From: Rosistilla ulvae
Lineage (GTDB): Bacteria > Planctomycetota > Planctomycetia > Pirellulales > Pirellulaceae
Reading direction: 5' to 3'
Length of the DNA stretch: 64,000 nt
Assembly (NCBI RefSeq): GCF_007741475.1
Contig: NZ_CP036261.1
Location: 4,155,798-4,219,797, forward strand
The notes under the pieces were generated by a model. That model saw only the letters and a program-made list of their open reading frames with translations. It searched no databases and had not been told where the DNA came from. Shown piece after piece: positions 18,602-26,969 of the stretch (positions are counted from its first letter, which is position 1; each line of letters opens with the position of its first letter). A program made the translations under genes and the position numbers.

Positions 18602-19675
18602 TCACCTGGAAACTGTGACCGTCTTAGACAGTTGAGATCGGACCTGTTCGATTATTTCTTTTGAGAGCGTTGTATTTTGAAACGATCCACCATCGGGGAA
18701 ATAAGACATGGGCAACATATTCATTACGATGCGGCGTGCGACTCTCAACAGAACGTACGCCCTGTCGCGTGTTGCGATGGCAAATGTCAGATAGGATTGC
18801 ACCACAAATCGTTGGCCCCAACTTGGGTGATGCGATGCCGTCCAATCCGACACAACCGCTTGCATGTTGGCTGTTGGTTTCGACGTATTGAACAGCAGAA
18901 ACTCACACTCGACAAAATATTGCCCCGCCCAAGCCTCGACACTCCGGCGGTCAGCATCCGATAACGCTTTGGAACCTTCGAGTAGACGTACCCGCCGCGA
19001 CTCGATCATGCTTTCCGACAACGAATTCGTGATCCTGGGTGACGCGTCGCGACGAACAAACAGATCCGGAAGGGCGGAATCGATCTTGGCGTAAGGTATC
19101 TTCCGCAACAAGGCGCGAATGTGTAAATCGGTGTCGTCTCCATACATCACCGCCTCATTAAATCCATTAAGGTCGTCGAGTGCGGTCCTTGTCCAAATCG
19201 GAGACGAGGTATGCCACGGTGGATCCGCCTGTATAAACCGCATCAGATCGGGTCCTGACTGAAAATCGTTCCAGCCGACTTCGGAGTCTCCCATCTGATG
19301 CTGGAACAAGAGAACCGGAAAGACCCAAAAACCTTGCTCCGGGTTCTGGGCAACGGAGTCCATTCGATTCGTCAGGCACCACGGTGCCATCAAGTCATCT
19401 GAGTCGAGAAATACGACGTGCGTTCCTCGACTCATCCCAACGCCCATGTTCCGGCACGCCGATGGTCCCTTGGGTTGACTGTCTCGTGCGACCACCTGAA
19501 TCCGATCGTCGCGCATCTGCTGGATCGCTTCCCACTGGTCCGAATCGGACCCGTCATCTACAACAACCGCCTCCCAATTCGGGAACGTCTGCGCCCTCAG
19601 CGAAGCAATCGTTTCAACCAACAGATCCGCCCGATTAAAATGCGGGATGACCACGGTGACGAGAGGTGTGTTCAT
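18602..19675 (-). CDS. glycosyltransferase family 2
   Basis: A 357-residue GT-A enzyme from ATG 19675. It opens with VTVVIPHFNRADLLVETI, then WEAVVVDDGSDSDQWEAI (about 34-51) and the metal-binding HVVFLDSDDLMAPWCL (about 85-100). Acceptor-side residues are in AVMYGDDTDLHIRALL (about 175-190). The frame extends to 19762, but that would overlap the upstream sulfotransferase by about 70 bases and adds no recognisable sequence. From ATG 19675 the spacing to the upstream stop is 19 bases. Confidence 0.88.
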   Translation of the reverse strand: MNTPLVTVVIPHFNRADLLVETIASLRAQTFPNWEAVVVDDGSDSDQWEAIQQMRDDRIQVVARDSQPKGPSACRNMGVGMSRGTHVVFLDSDDLMAPWCLTNRMDSVAQNPEQGFWVFPVLLFQHQMGDSEVGWNDFQSGPDLMRFIQADPPWHTSSPIWTRTALDDLNGFNEAVMYGDDTDLHIRALLRKIPYAKIDSALPDLFVRRDASPRITNSLSESMIESRRVRLLEGSKALSDADRRSVEAWAGQYFVECEFLLFNTSKPTANMQAVVSDWTASHHPSWGQRFVVQSYLTFAIATRDRAYVLLRVARRIVMNMLPMSYFPDGGSFQNTTLSKEIIEQVRSQLSKTVTVSR

Positions 19676-19694
19676 TGCAAGCTGCGAAAAGCTT

Positions 19695-20342
19695 TCAACT
19701 GACGCATCCGTCCAAGGCAAGGTCGGCGCGATACAATTGGTGGATGACCGATCGTTGTGCATCGGTCACTTCGAAGTCGCGTTCAATATGCCCCGTCGTA
19801 TTCGTCTTTGTCGAAAAATCAATATCGGGAATGACCACCAATGACTCGGACTCCTCGACCCGCAAAATCTTACATTGCGGCCATCGCATTCGATGCTTAC
19901 CAGCGAAAAACAGACGGTTTGTCCAGACCTGTGGATTGAAGTGGGCGTCGCGATGGTAGAGATCGGGTAACAAGTTCACAAATTCGTCAAAGCGGAAACG
20001 CAGGAATGCGTCTGCTATCTCAGAATCCGAGGCTCCCCTTGTGATGCCTAGATGTGAATACAGGATTTCGTGGCAATGCTGCCAACAAAATCCCTCGCAA
20101 TCAATCCGCGTTGGCTGCTTTCGGTATTTGTCCATGAAGCACGAAACGGTACGCGAAACTGGAGATCGAACCAAATGATAAGCGGGTGGCAGGCCGCCAT
20201 TTAAAATCTCGCGCATCAACATCCGGGGCCGCGGTACAACGTCCAGTTCGTCCCAGGCGGATGCGGCCGTAAACGCTGAGTACAAAACCTTGAAACTGAC
20301 GAAGGCATAAACCCTGTGGCTGGAATTGTAGAAGACCGCCAT
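19695..20342 (-). CDS. carbohydrate sulfotransferase-like protein
   Basis: A 215-residue protein resembling the Sulfotransfer_2 group. An N-terminal strand and loop FYNSSHRVYAFVSFKVLYSA (about 4-23) stands where the PAPS 5'-phosphate site lies, with the Lys in FKV. HLVRSPVSRTVSCFMDKYRK (about 56-75) matches the R-x-P-x-x-R-x-x-S 3'-phosphate motif well. The C-terminus is short. Start: ATG 20342 shares its first base with the upstream TGA; a TTG at 20345 is less likely. This is the only apparently intact sulfotransferase among three in the locus. The acceptor is presumably a sugar in the exported glycan. Confidence 0.65.
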   Translation of the reverse strand: MAVFYNSSHRVYAFVSFKVLYSAFTAASAWDELDVVPRPRMLMREILNGGLPPAYHLVRSPVSRTVSCFMDKYRKQPTRIDCEGFCWQHCHEILYSHLGITRGASDSEIADAFLRFRFDEFVNLLPDLYHRDAHFNPQVWTNRLFFAGKHRMRWPQCKILRVEESESLVVIPDIDFSTKTNTTGHIERDFEVTDAQRSVIHQLYRADLALDGCVS

Positions 20343-21340
20343 CAAAACGCCCTCGTGACCGGCCCCACGGCGTTCAGAATTTTATCGATGTTCGAATATC
20401 TCGACGACTTCAAAAATTCCGGGTAATCCATTACTAATCGGTCTGCGGCCCCGTGGATGTCATTCAAGTAACTGAAGCGTTCGCGGAACCGAGCGAGGCA
20501 ATCGAACTCCAACAGACGCATGTTGAAGTAGCGAACGCTCAGCGGCCAGAAGTCCCAATGCGACAAATTCAAATCGCTGTTTTTTAGATAACTCGTACCA
20601 CCAATGTGGTAAAGACTTGCTCCATCACCAGGCAATTTGTTGAACGATCGCCCCTCGGCAAGCGACAGTAGCCAGTAGGCCTGCAACGTATCGAAGTAGC
20701 CCTTAAATTGTTCAGGGTACTCTCCCGGCTTATAACCGATCGTCCGCACCTCGTTTGCCGCGACTGTCGGCAATTCGACAGTAACATCTGCTGAAACGCC
20801 AAATTTATCGCGAATCCGTTGCACTGCAGCGCCGTGCAGCATCAAGAAAAACGTGTCGGGGATATCGAGACCGTGATCCGTTGTGGATTTCGTAAACGGT
20901 CCCGCTGCAAAATGCACATCGGGGTCCATTGAAACCGAATCGTAAAAGGTGGGATCGGTAACGAAACAATCGGGATCCTGGATGCAAAACGTTTCGGGAC
21001 AGACAGAACAAAGGTCCTTCAGAACGTCGGCATGCGCAAGCATGCTTTGCGAGTTGCGTCGAAGCGAAGCGGACAGACGGACAAGTGGACGATTGGGAAG
21101 CGTCTTCCGCAACCAATACTCGTCATCGGCCGACACCGCATTCAGCACGATCACCGATTCGAAACCAGGCAAATCTTCGTGCATACAGAATGGTGCAAAA
21201 TGCACCAATTCGGGCGTAAAGATGAAGAAAATGGGCACGCGGCCGCGGACTTTGCCGCCGGTGACAACCCGCCCCAAGGCACGCCGGTTGGTGTGTGACA
21301 GATGCGTCGCGCGATAGCGTCGAACCAACTTACGCAACAT
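20342..21340 (-). CDS. hypothetical protein, GT-A-like
   Basis: A 332-residue protein that I do not recognise. The segment FCIQDPDCFVTD (near 118-129) resembles the D-x-D metal site of GT-A glycosyltransferases after a beta strand, and FFIFTPELVHFAPFCM (38-53) could be the first strand of such a fold. The later GDGASLYHIGGTSY (near 265-278) has the late His-containing turn seen in some GT-A enzymes. Its place between sulfotransferase and glycosyltransferase genes supports a role in glycan assembly. It overlaps the upstream gene by 11 bases. Function is not assigned beyond this. Confidence 0.6.
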   Translation of the reverse strand: MLRKLVRRYRATHLSHTNRRALGRVVTGGKVRGRVPIFFIFTPELVHFAPFCMHEDLPGFESVIVLNAVSADDEYWLRKTLPNRPLVRLSASLRRNSQSMLAHADVLKDLCSVCPETFCIQDPDCFVTDPTFYDSVSMDPDVHFAAGPFTKSTTDHGLDIPDTFFLMLHGAAVQRIRDKFGVSADVTVELPTVAANEVRTIGYKPGEYPEQFKGYFDTLQAYWLLSLAEGRSFNKLPGDGASLYHIGGTSYLKNSDLNLSHWDFWPLSVRYFNMRLLEFDCLARFRERFSYLNDIHGAADRLVMDYPEFLKSSRYSNIDKILNAVGPVTRAF

Positions 21341-22115
21341 CGGTTGCCCCCTTGGTGCGTGTTAACGCCGATGCAAATTTTTGCAGACATCGCACCGGTA
21401 ACGTACCGCGAAGCCAACGCCAATCCATACGCCAACCAATCCGTTCCGACGGATGCAACAGGTTGTACAACAGTGTGCGGTTCAGCGAGCACAAATTGTG
21501 CGGCCAAAGGTACTGGTAGGGGGGATCCACAAAGGCTGATAACTTTGTTTGGTCATATTCCTCTCTCTGCCCAGCGTGTAAATGGTAAGAGCGGACGGAA
21601 AAGGCAGGATTGATTACTAGATAGCCGGCCCGACGCAGTTCGTACATTATACGGTTGTCACAGCGGGGTACCCCAATGGGAAAATCGTCAACGATGTCCC
21701 GAGGCGGCCCACGAAAGATCCAGGCATCTTGAGTATCGTTGCGATTGAACAGGATTGCGGAACCATTATTGCGTACATCCCATCGCGTCAGGGCCACACA
21801 CTGGTTAGCTTGCAAGGTCCGCTGAAGCGCGAGCAGCGAAGAGTCAAAGTAGATATCGCTGTTACAAACGATCGACAGATCGTCATTTGACTTGCAGGAC
21901 TCCCGTGCCCATTCGAACAAGTCGCGATACAGAGGACGCCCTGAAATTGGACGCGCCTTAATCTTTGGGTGCTCAAACGGTCCCGAACAGGTTTCCAAAA
22001 GCAGGCAAACTTCATCAACAGCGTTGGCAGCAACGTTACGATGCAAACACTCAACAATCTCCGCCAAACGTGCATCGTCGGGCGCCAAATAGAACGAGGT
22101 GAACAGGCGAATCAT
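21330..22115 (-). CDS. hypothetical protein, probable GT-A glycosyltransferase
   Basis: A 261-residue protein. It starts MIRLFTSFYLAPDDARLAEI, and the segment DLSIVCNSDIYFDSS (about 79-93) looks like a GT-A D-x-D centre. IGVPRCDNRIMYELRRAGYLVINPA (near 147-171) is a typical later region with an acidic residue and a GY-x-hydrophobic-NP turn. The pattern resembles small glycosyltransferase-like proteins of exopolysaccharide loci. It is not a textbook GT2: the V-D-D-G-S motif is absent. Substrate unknown. It lies directly upstream of, and overlaps, the other GT-A-like gene, so the two may act in succession. Confidence 0.6.
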   Translation of the reverse strand: MIRLFTSFYLAPDDARLAEIVECLHRNVAANAVDEVCLLLETCSGPFEHPKIKARPISGRPLYRDLFEWARESCKSNDDLSIVCNSDIYFDSSLLALQRTLQANQCVALTRWDVRNNGSAILFNRNDTQDAWIFRGPPRDIVDDFPIGVPRCDNRIMYELRRAGYLVINPAFSVRSYHLHAGQREEYDQTKLSAFVDPPYQYLWPHNLCSLNRTLLYNLLHPSERIGWRMDWRWLRGTLPVRCLQKFASALTRTKGATDVA

Positions 22116-22236
22116 AAAAAGCGAAGAAGACGAGACAAAACTTCAGAGCCGTCAATGCTGTTGCAGAGAAGATGACAATCTCATTTCAAGCAATCGTCGT
22201 ATCTCGATTGAGAATAGCCGCGCGTCGACGACGCGT

Positions 22237-23010
22237 TTAGGAGTAGTCAAGATGCTCTTTCAAAGGGCTTGAATTCTTGACGAAAAAGAAGTCACCACCA
22301 GTTAGTGCGTTATCGTAAGGGCGGTAGTGGCAGTCGACAATGTCATACAAACAGTAGTTGTTGTCATAAAAGATGTTCATAAGTTCTCTTGGGGTAGCGC
22401 GATCGATGTAGGCTTGCAGGCACCCGAATTCAACGACAAACATCTCCGTCCGCTTTAACGCCTCGCTGCAACCATGCAACGCCCTGATTTCCGCACCCTG
22501 CAAATCGAGTTTTATTAATTGCGGAGCAAAACCGTGTTTATCGATCAGCGAATCGATAGTCACAACGTCAACATCAATTTGGCACCCGGCATCGCCCCGG
22601 ACATGCGACTGAAGCGATGCGCTGGTTGCTTGGCTGGGATCCCCCCAAATATTAAATGCCAGCGTACCCGGTTCGTCCGCAACAGCTTTTGGAATCAATG
22701 TCGCGCGCCCGCAAAGCCCGGCAATGCTGTCCCGGATCTTCTGCTGCGTGTGCGGGTTAGGCTCGATGACCAGAAAGCGCGCGTCGGGGAAAATGGAACT
22801 CACCTCCGACGTCCAGCCACCCGTGAAGGCTCCGGCATCGATAATATCGCTGGCCACAAATCCGATTGACTTCGCTTGTGCAAGCCGCTCCTTGCAAGTC
22901 GGCAAGGCATGTTTCGGGACTGGCGGCGAGGCATCGCGCCGGATACGTGTGAGTTCCAATCCCATGGGTGCCAGAGAGGCGTTCAAGGCACGCTTAACAA
23001 AGTTTTTCAT
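22237..23010 (-). CDS. FkbM family methyltransferase
   Basis: A 257-residue SAM-dependent methyltransferase. SAM binding: IIDAGAFTGGWTSEVSSIFP (about 56-75) and LVIEPNPHTQQKIRDSI (about 79-95). The family signature reads LIKLDLQGAEIRALHGCSEA (about 164-183), a close match to the FkbM L-K-x-D-x-x-G-x-E pattern. MFVVEFGCLQAYIDRATP follows near 190-207. It probably O-methylates a sugar of the glycan. It has its own 121-base upstream gap and may be a separate unit or simply loosely spaced. Confidence 0.87.
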   Translation of the reverse strand: MKNFVKRALNASLAPMGLELTRIRRDASPPVPKHALPTCKERLAQAKSIGFVASDIIDAGAFTGGWTSEVSSIFPDARFLVIEPNPHTQQKIRDSIAGLCGRATLIPKAVADEPGTLAFNIWGDPSQATSASLQSHVRGDAGCQIDVDVVTIDSLIDKHGFAPQLIKLDLQGAEIRALHGCSEALKRTEMFVVEFGCLQAYIDRATPRELMNIFYDNNYCLYDIVDCHYRPYDNALTGGDFFFVKNSSPLKEHLDYS

Positions 23011-23038
23011 TGAAAATCGTATTTCCTGACCGCGGTGC

Positions 23039-23968
23039 TCAACGAAACAAATCGAGCTTTCTTAAAAGACGGTCCCGAAGCCGCGTCTTGGTCCATCGCT
23101 TCAGAAGTTTTCTGTAATGTCTCTGCATCGCGGAAAGATAGATATTGTTCTCGACAACCGGCTGGCGGCTGACGCGGATTCGGGACGCTAATCGCCACTG
23201 GCGATGAAAGCCCTCCGCATCTTCATGACAATTTTCTCCTGTCCCATCAAAGCCCAAATTCCGCACCATCGTTTTACGGGGGTACAGACACAAGCCATCA
23301 TGCAAAAATATTGTCGCGTACCATTTTACCGCCCACGTGCTTAAATCGCCGTCGATATTCCGCTGAAGTTCCTCGTGATGAAACGAAACCCCACCGAGAT
23401 CGAAAGCCCGTGCGTCTTTTTTCTGCACGCCGACCATCAACGCGTTTGCGTCCTCCTGGTATAGCGACCATGCACGCTGCCATGTCGCCCACCCCCAGGA
23501 GGTGCTTGTCCGCAAAAAGCCCGTTTGTGGAGCGAAAAAACGATTGCGAATGTTAAAAGCCGAAATCTGCATTACGGTGCTGTCGTTGCGATAAACGGCC
23601 AAACCATCATTCATATACCGCAAGAACCCTGGAGACGTTTCCAAATCGTCTTCCAACACAATTACGTCCCCATGCTTCTCGCAAACTGAGCCAACTCCTT
23701 CGACGATTGACTTGGCTAAACCGCGATTGATATCGGATTGGACGATTTTCACCTCACCGCACCACGGGCGTTCTCGAATAATTTTCCGCACCTCCTTAAT
23801 CGCCTCGAGGGTCTTCAAGGAAGCATCATTGCGAGGTCCATCGGCGAAAATGTAGAGTAACGATTCCTTCGCAAGTCCGTTTCGTGAAAGGGATTCGAGT
23901 GTGGCACGCGTATGTTCAGGGCGTCCATAAACAAACAGCACTATTGGCGCAAGAGAGGAAGAATTCAT
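23039..23968 (-). CDS. GT13/GT2-like glycosyltransferase
   Basis: A 309-residue GT-A enzyme of the group that begins IVLFVYGRPEHTRATLESL (9-27). LYIFADGPRNDAS (about 37-49) stands for the nucleotide-binding strand, VIVLEDDLETSPGFLRYM (about 101-118) holds the E-D-D metal site, and FLRTSTSWGWATWQRAWSLY (about 151-170) is the conserved acceptor segment of this family. The family resembles GNT-I in the E-D-D centre. It likely adds one sugar to the growing glycan. It lies 28 bases before the FkbM gene. Confidence 0.85.
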   Translation of the reverse strand: MNSSSLAPIVLFVYGRPEHTRATLESLSRNGLAKESLLYIFADGPRNDASLKTLEAIKEVRKIIRERPWCGEVKIVQSDINRGLAKSIVEGVGSVCEKHGDVIVLEDDLETSPGFLRYMNDGLAVYRNDSTVMQISAFNIRNRFFAPQTGFLRTSTSWGWATWQRAWSLYQEDANALMVGVQKKDARAFDLGGVSFHHEELQRNIDGDLSTWAVKWYATIFLHDGLCLYPRKTMVRNLGFDGTGENCHEDAEGFHRQWRLASRIRVSRQPVVENNIYLSAMQRHYRKLLKRWTKTRLRDRLLRKLDLFR

Positions 23969-23993
23969 GTGCTCTACCGCTCAAAGTGGCCGT

Positions 23994-24839
23994 CTAGAAA
24001 TTCTCTCGACGGGCAAGAATAAACATGTCTCGTTTGGGTTGCTTCGGAAACATTTCGCGAAAGCGATTCGGCCGCCGCAACACTAGCTTCCCCCCTTCTC
24101 GCAGGGTCGCCTTCCAGCTCAGCGGAAGGAAAACGGAGTGTCTATAGATTTTCGTCTTGCAAACACGGAATCCAATCTTAGCAAGAATGCTTTCGACAAT
24201 CCCACGGTTTGCAAAGCTGAGGTGGTCGGGGACGTAATACGGCTTATGGTGATCCACCGGTTTTAAATGGGAACTGTGACCTGTCTCCAAAAACAGAAGC
24301 CCCCCTGGCCGAATCAGTTGCCCCCAGTCACGGAGTGTCTCAATAGGGTCTGGCAAATGAGAAAAGACGTTCAGCGCCGACACGATATCGTATTCGCGAT
24401 CATGTGACGATAGGTCAAAGTACGTCACATCCAATCCGTGACGATTGGCACTAGCGATCTTAGACTTGTTGGGCTCACACCCCTTTGCCGACACCTTGCC
24501 GCCGAAATACCGTTCGATTGAAGTAATGAACTCACCATGTCCACAGCCTATATCCAGCCAAGAGGCTGTTTGCTCCATCCGCTTCGGAAAAAAATCCTTG
24601 AGGATATCCAGATAGCGTGGAATTGCGGCATCGCTGAACATTCCCGTTGTGTCGATTAAATCGTCGCCACGATGCTGACCAGTTTTCGTCGCCGCAGTGA
24701 TTTCGGATTGCGAAGGACGCGGCGAAAGATAGACGAGCCCACATGAACTACATTTGACAAGCTGAAATCCGTTTTCCGTGTCGTAGGGCGTGTTCCTAAC
24801 GCTGCCACAATTGTAACATCCAACTCGTTCAATTTGCAC
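23994..24839 (-). CDS. zinc-ribbon class I SAM methyltransferase
   Basis: About 281 residues. A short Cys4 zinc ribbon opens the protein (CYNCG, then CSSCGLVYLSPRP), as in sugar C-methyltransferase and related proteins. The SAM domain has SWLDIGCGHGEFITSIERYF (about 93-112), IVSALNVFSHLPDP (about 151-164) and RPGGLLFLETG (about 176-186). The start is chosen as GTG 24839, because AGGAGG ends 6 bases upstream, one of the few strong Shine-Dalgarno sequences in this locus. ATG 24854 and ATG 24869 are in frame, but the Shine-Dalgarno sequence would then lie inside the gene. Substrate unknown, probably a sugar or nucleotide sugar. Confidence 0.83.
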   Translation of the reverse strand: MQIERVGCYNCGSVRNTPYDTENGFQLVKCSSCGLVYLSPRPSQSEITAATKTGQHRGDDLIDTTGMFSDAAIPRYLDILKDFFPKRMEQTASWLDIGCGHGEFITSIERYFGGKVSAKGCEPNKSKIASANRHGLDVTYFDLSSHDREYDIVSALNVFSHLPDPIETLRDWGQLIRPGGLLFLETGHSSHLKPVDHHKPYYVPDHLSFANRGIVESILAKIGFRVCKTKIYRHSVFLPLSWKATLREGGKLVLRRPNRFREMFPKQPKRDMFILARRENF

Positions 24840-25045
24840 CAAATTCCTCCTCATAAAGCAGACCTGCAACCATCAACCCTTGTCACATGAGCAACGCCAC
24901 GGTTCGGAATAATTCAACACAAACATCCTGTAACTAGACTTCACGCGGGAATACCAAGTTCGACGGTCACCAGACGCGACGTTTTATTCACAAGTCAAGT
25001 TGAACCGGATAAACACTTCACCAAAGAACCAAATTACACCGTACT

Positions 25046-26002
25046 TCAGACAGCAACTTCTGGCTTATAAAGTAGCATACAAATAACATGGTACCCAAAG
25101 CCGGATTTCCCTGGATACCGCAACGCAAGCTCCCGAAACAGTGTTGCACTATCACTGCACTCGTAACCTGGTCTCAGCGGGACATCAGGAATCCCGACAA
25201 AAAAAACGGTCTCAAAAGGAGACTCTTGGACAATTCTCTCGTAGTCGCTGTAAAACAATCGATTCTGTTCATCCGAATGATAAACGAATTCGACTATGGC
25301 CTCACTCAATTCTGCATTTTGATACTGTTTCTGGCACCATCCACGCATTTCCTCTTTAGTCATTAAGAGGTGACTGTACGGGGGCAGGGCATGTGTTCGC
25401 CAACTAACAGTCTTTCCTTGAAATGAATCGATCCAGAGGTGGTGCCCCCAACTACCTGACCAGACGGGCCCCAACTCAGCCCACAAATAACCACCAGGAC
25501 GAACAACACGAAACATTTCTGCGACTGCCAACTCTAGATCTCTAACATGTTCCAGGACCGACACTGATGTAATTACATCAAACTGGTTGTCGCCGAACGG
25601 CATATGCCGCGCATCAACCCGTTTCAACTGAACATTACCGAACGACTTTTCTTCACGAAGGCACGGGTTAATCCCAACACCACGAACAAGTTCACGTTCG
25701 TGGCTTATATATGCCATAAACTTGCCCGCGGGATCGCTGCCCACCTCTAAAACCGACTTTCCATCCAAACTACCACAACAAGCCTCGATGCTTCGAAGTG
25801 TGTTCACGTACTTTGGGGGCACTGTACTCGCAGATCCGTGCGTCGGCCGCAACTTTTCCGTGACGTGATGGAGCTTATTCAGACCTCGTGCGATTAGAGA
25901 GCGTTTCAATGTCTTGCCTAAAAGTATCGTTATAAACTCGGGTCTCAACAGCCGACCATACCGTTGCAAATATCCATGAGCCCTACTGCGTTTGCGACGC
26001 AT
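25046..26002 (-). CDS. class I SAM-dependent methyltransferase
   Basis: A 318-residue protein. SVLEVGSDPAGKFMAYIS (about 79-96) forms motif I, VRGVGINPCLREE carries the following acidic/polar turn, FDVITSVSVLEHVRDLELAV (about 133-152) is the UbiE/Methyltransf_11 core and RVVRPGGYLWAELGPVW (about 157-173) is motif III. The lower G+C of this stretch (24/60 in the line just before the gene end) is unlike the housekeeping genes further right and suggests recent acquisition. The first 20 bases overlap the epimerase gene. Confidence 0.83.
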   Translation of the reverse strand: MRRKRSRAHGYLQRYGRLLRPEFITILLGKTLKRSLIARGLNKLHHVTEKLRPTHGSASTVPPKYVNTLRSIEACCGSLDGKSVLEVGSDPAGKFMAYISHERELVRGVGINPCLREEKSFGNVQLKRVDARHMPFGDNQFDVITSVSVLEHVRDLELAVAEMFRVVRPGGYLWAELGPVWSGSWGHHLWIDSFQGKTVSWRTHALPPYSHLLMTKEEMRGWCQKQYQNAELSEAIVEFVYHSDEQNRLFYSDYERIVQESPFETVFFVGIPDVPLRPGYECSDSATLFRELALRYPGKSGFGYHVICMLLYKPEVAV

Positions 26003-26969
26003 AAAGCTCTAACGCCTTCTTAACTCCAGCGTGGAAGTCCACTTTGTGCGAAAACCCGTACTCCACCTGTTTTTTGGTACATCCACCGCGTGCATGTACC
26101 CCAGCAGGTTTGTCGGACAATCCAACCACCTCGGGCTCGTAACCGCATTCCTCCGCCGCGATGCGGGCAAATTGCTTAAAACTGGTGTAGATGCCCGTCG
26201 AGAGATTCAGTGCGTCGCCATCATTGATCTTATCCATCGTGGCGAAGACGCCGTCGACACAGTCTTCGATGTAGATGAAATCCCGCATTTGGTCCCCAGT
26301 CCCCCACACCGTCAACTTCTCCTCGCCGACATGGGCCATCGCCCGCTTGCAAATGCTCGGGAACGGATAGCTGTCATCTTGATCCTCCCCATATCCGCTA
26401 AACGGACGGTAACAAACCGACTTCAAGCCGTGCTTCTCGTACGCCAACCGTGCCAAATATTCGCAGGTCAGTTTCGCCCAACCGTATGACATGTCGGGCA
26501 TTCCGATGTCGTCGTCAAAGGCAATCATATCTTCGGATAGAAGCTGGTACCCCTGTTCGCGCTGACGACCGATCGGATAGGCAGCGCTGCTACTGAAGCA
26601 AACCGTTTTAGCAGGCTTGACCTTCTTGGCCCACTGCCAATATTCGGCGTCAATGGAAAGGTCGTCCGCAACGGCAAGCGGACTATTTTCGATCATCGCC
26701 CGACCGCCAACCATCGCCGCCAAATGAAAGACGTAGTCGAAATCATCGTCGTCATGTTCGCGAAACCACTGTCGACAATCCTGTTCATAAAAATGAAAAC
26801 TGGAATAGTCGAACGGAGCATACAATGGAAACCCACCGTCTGGATGGATCCCCCCGGTATCACGTGCGATCGGATCGACACAGTGCACCTGATCCCCGTT
26901 GTCGAGGCAACGCTTAACAAACCGGCGACCAACAAATCCGGCGCCGCCGGTGACTAGAATCTTCTTCAT
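25983..26969 (-). CDS. NAD-dependent epimerase/dehydratase (extended SDR), GDP-sugar epimerase-like
   Basis: A 328-residue extended short-chain dehydrogenase. NAD binding: [19 protein letters not shown] (2-20), with D at the end of strand 2 in HCVDPIARD. FHLAAMVGGRA (about 80-90) and the catalytic set SSSAAYP plus YGWAKLTCE (Y-x3-K, about 161-169) follow. RPFSGYGEDQDDSYPFP and GTGDQMRDFIYIEDC (about 220-234) are substrate-side motifs shared with GDP-mannose 3,5-epimerase and GDP-fucose synthase relatives. The product could be a GDP- or UDP-sugar. Start at ATG 26969 forms an ATGA overlap with the upstream gene; 27041 is in frame but would overlap by 76 bases. Confidence 0.85.
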   Translation of the reverse strand: MKKILVTGGAGFVGRRFVKRCLDNGDQVHCVDPIARDTGGIHPDGGFPLYAPFDYSSFHFYEQDCRQWFREHDDDDFDYVFHLAAMVGGRAMIENSPLAVADDLSIDAEYWQWAKKVKPAKTVCFSSSAAYPIGRQREQGYQLLSEDMIAFDDDIGMPDMSYGWAKLTCEYLARLAYEKHGLKSVCYRPFSGYGEDQDDSYPFPSICKRAMAHVGEEKLTVWGTGDQMRDFIYIEDCVDGVFATMDKINDGDALNLSTGIYTSFKQFARIAAEECGYEPEVVGLSDKPAGVHARGGCTKKQVEYGFSHKVDFHAGVKKALELYASQTQ

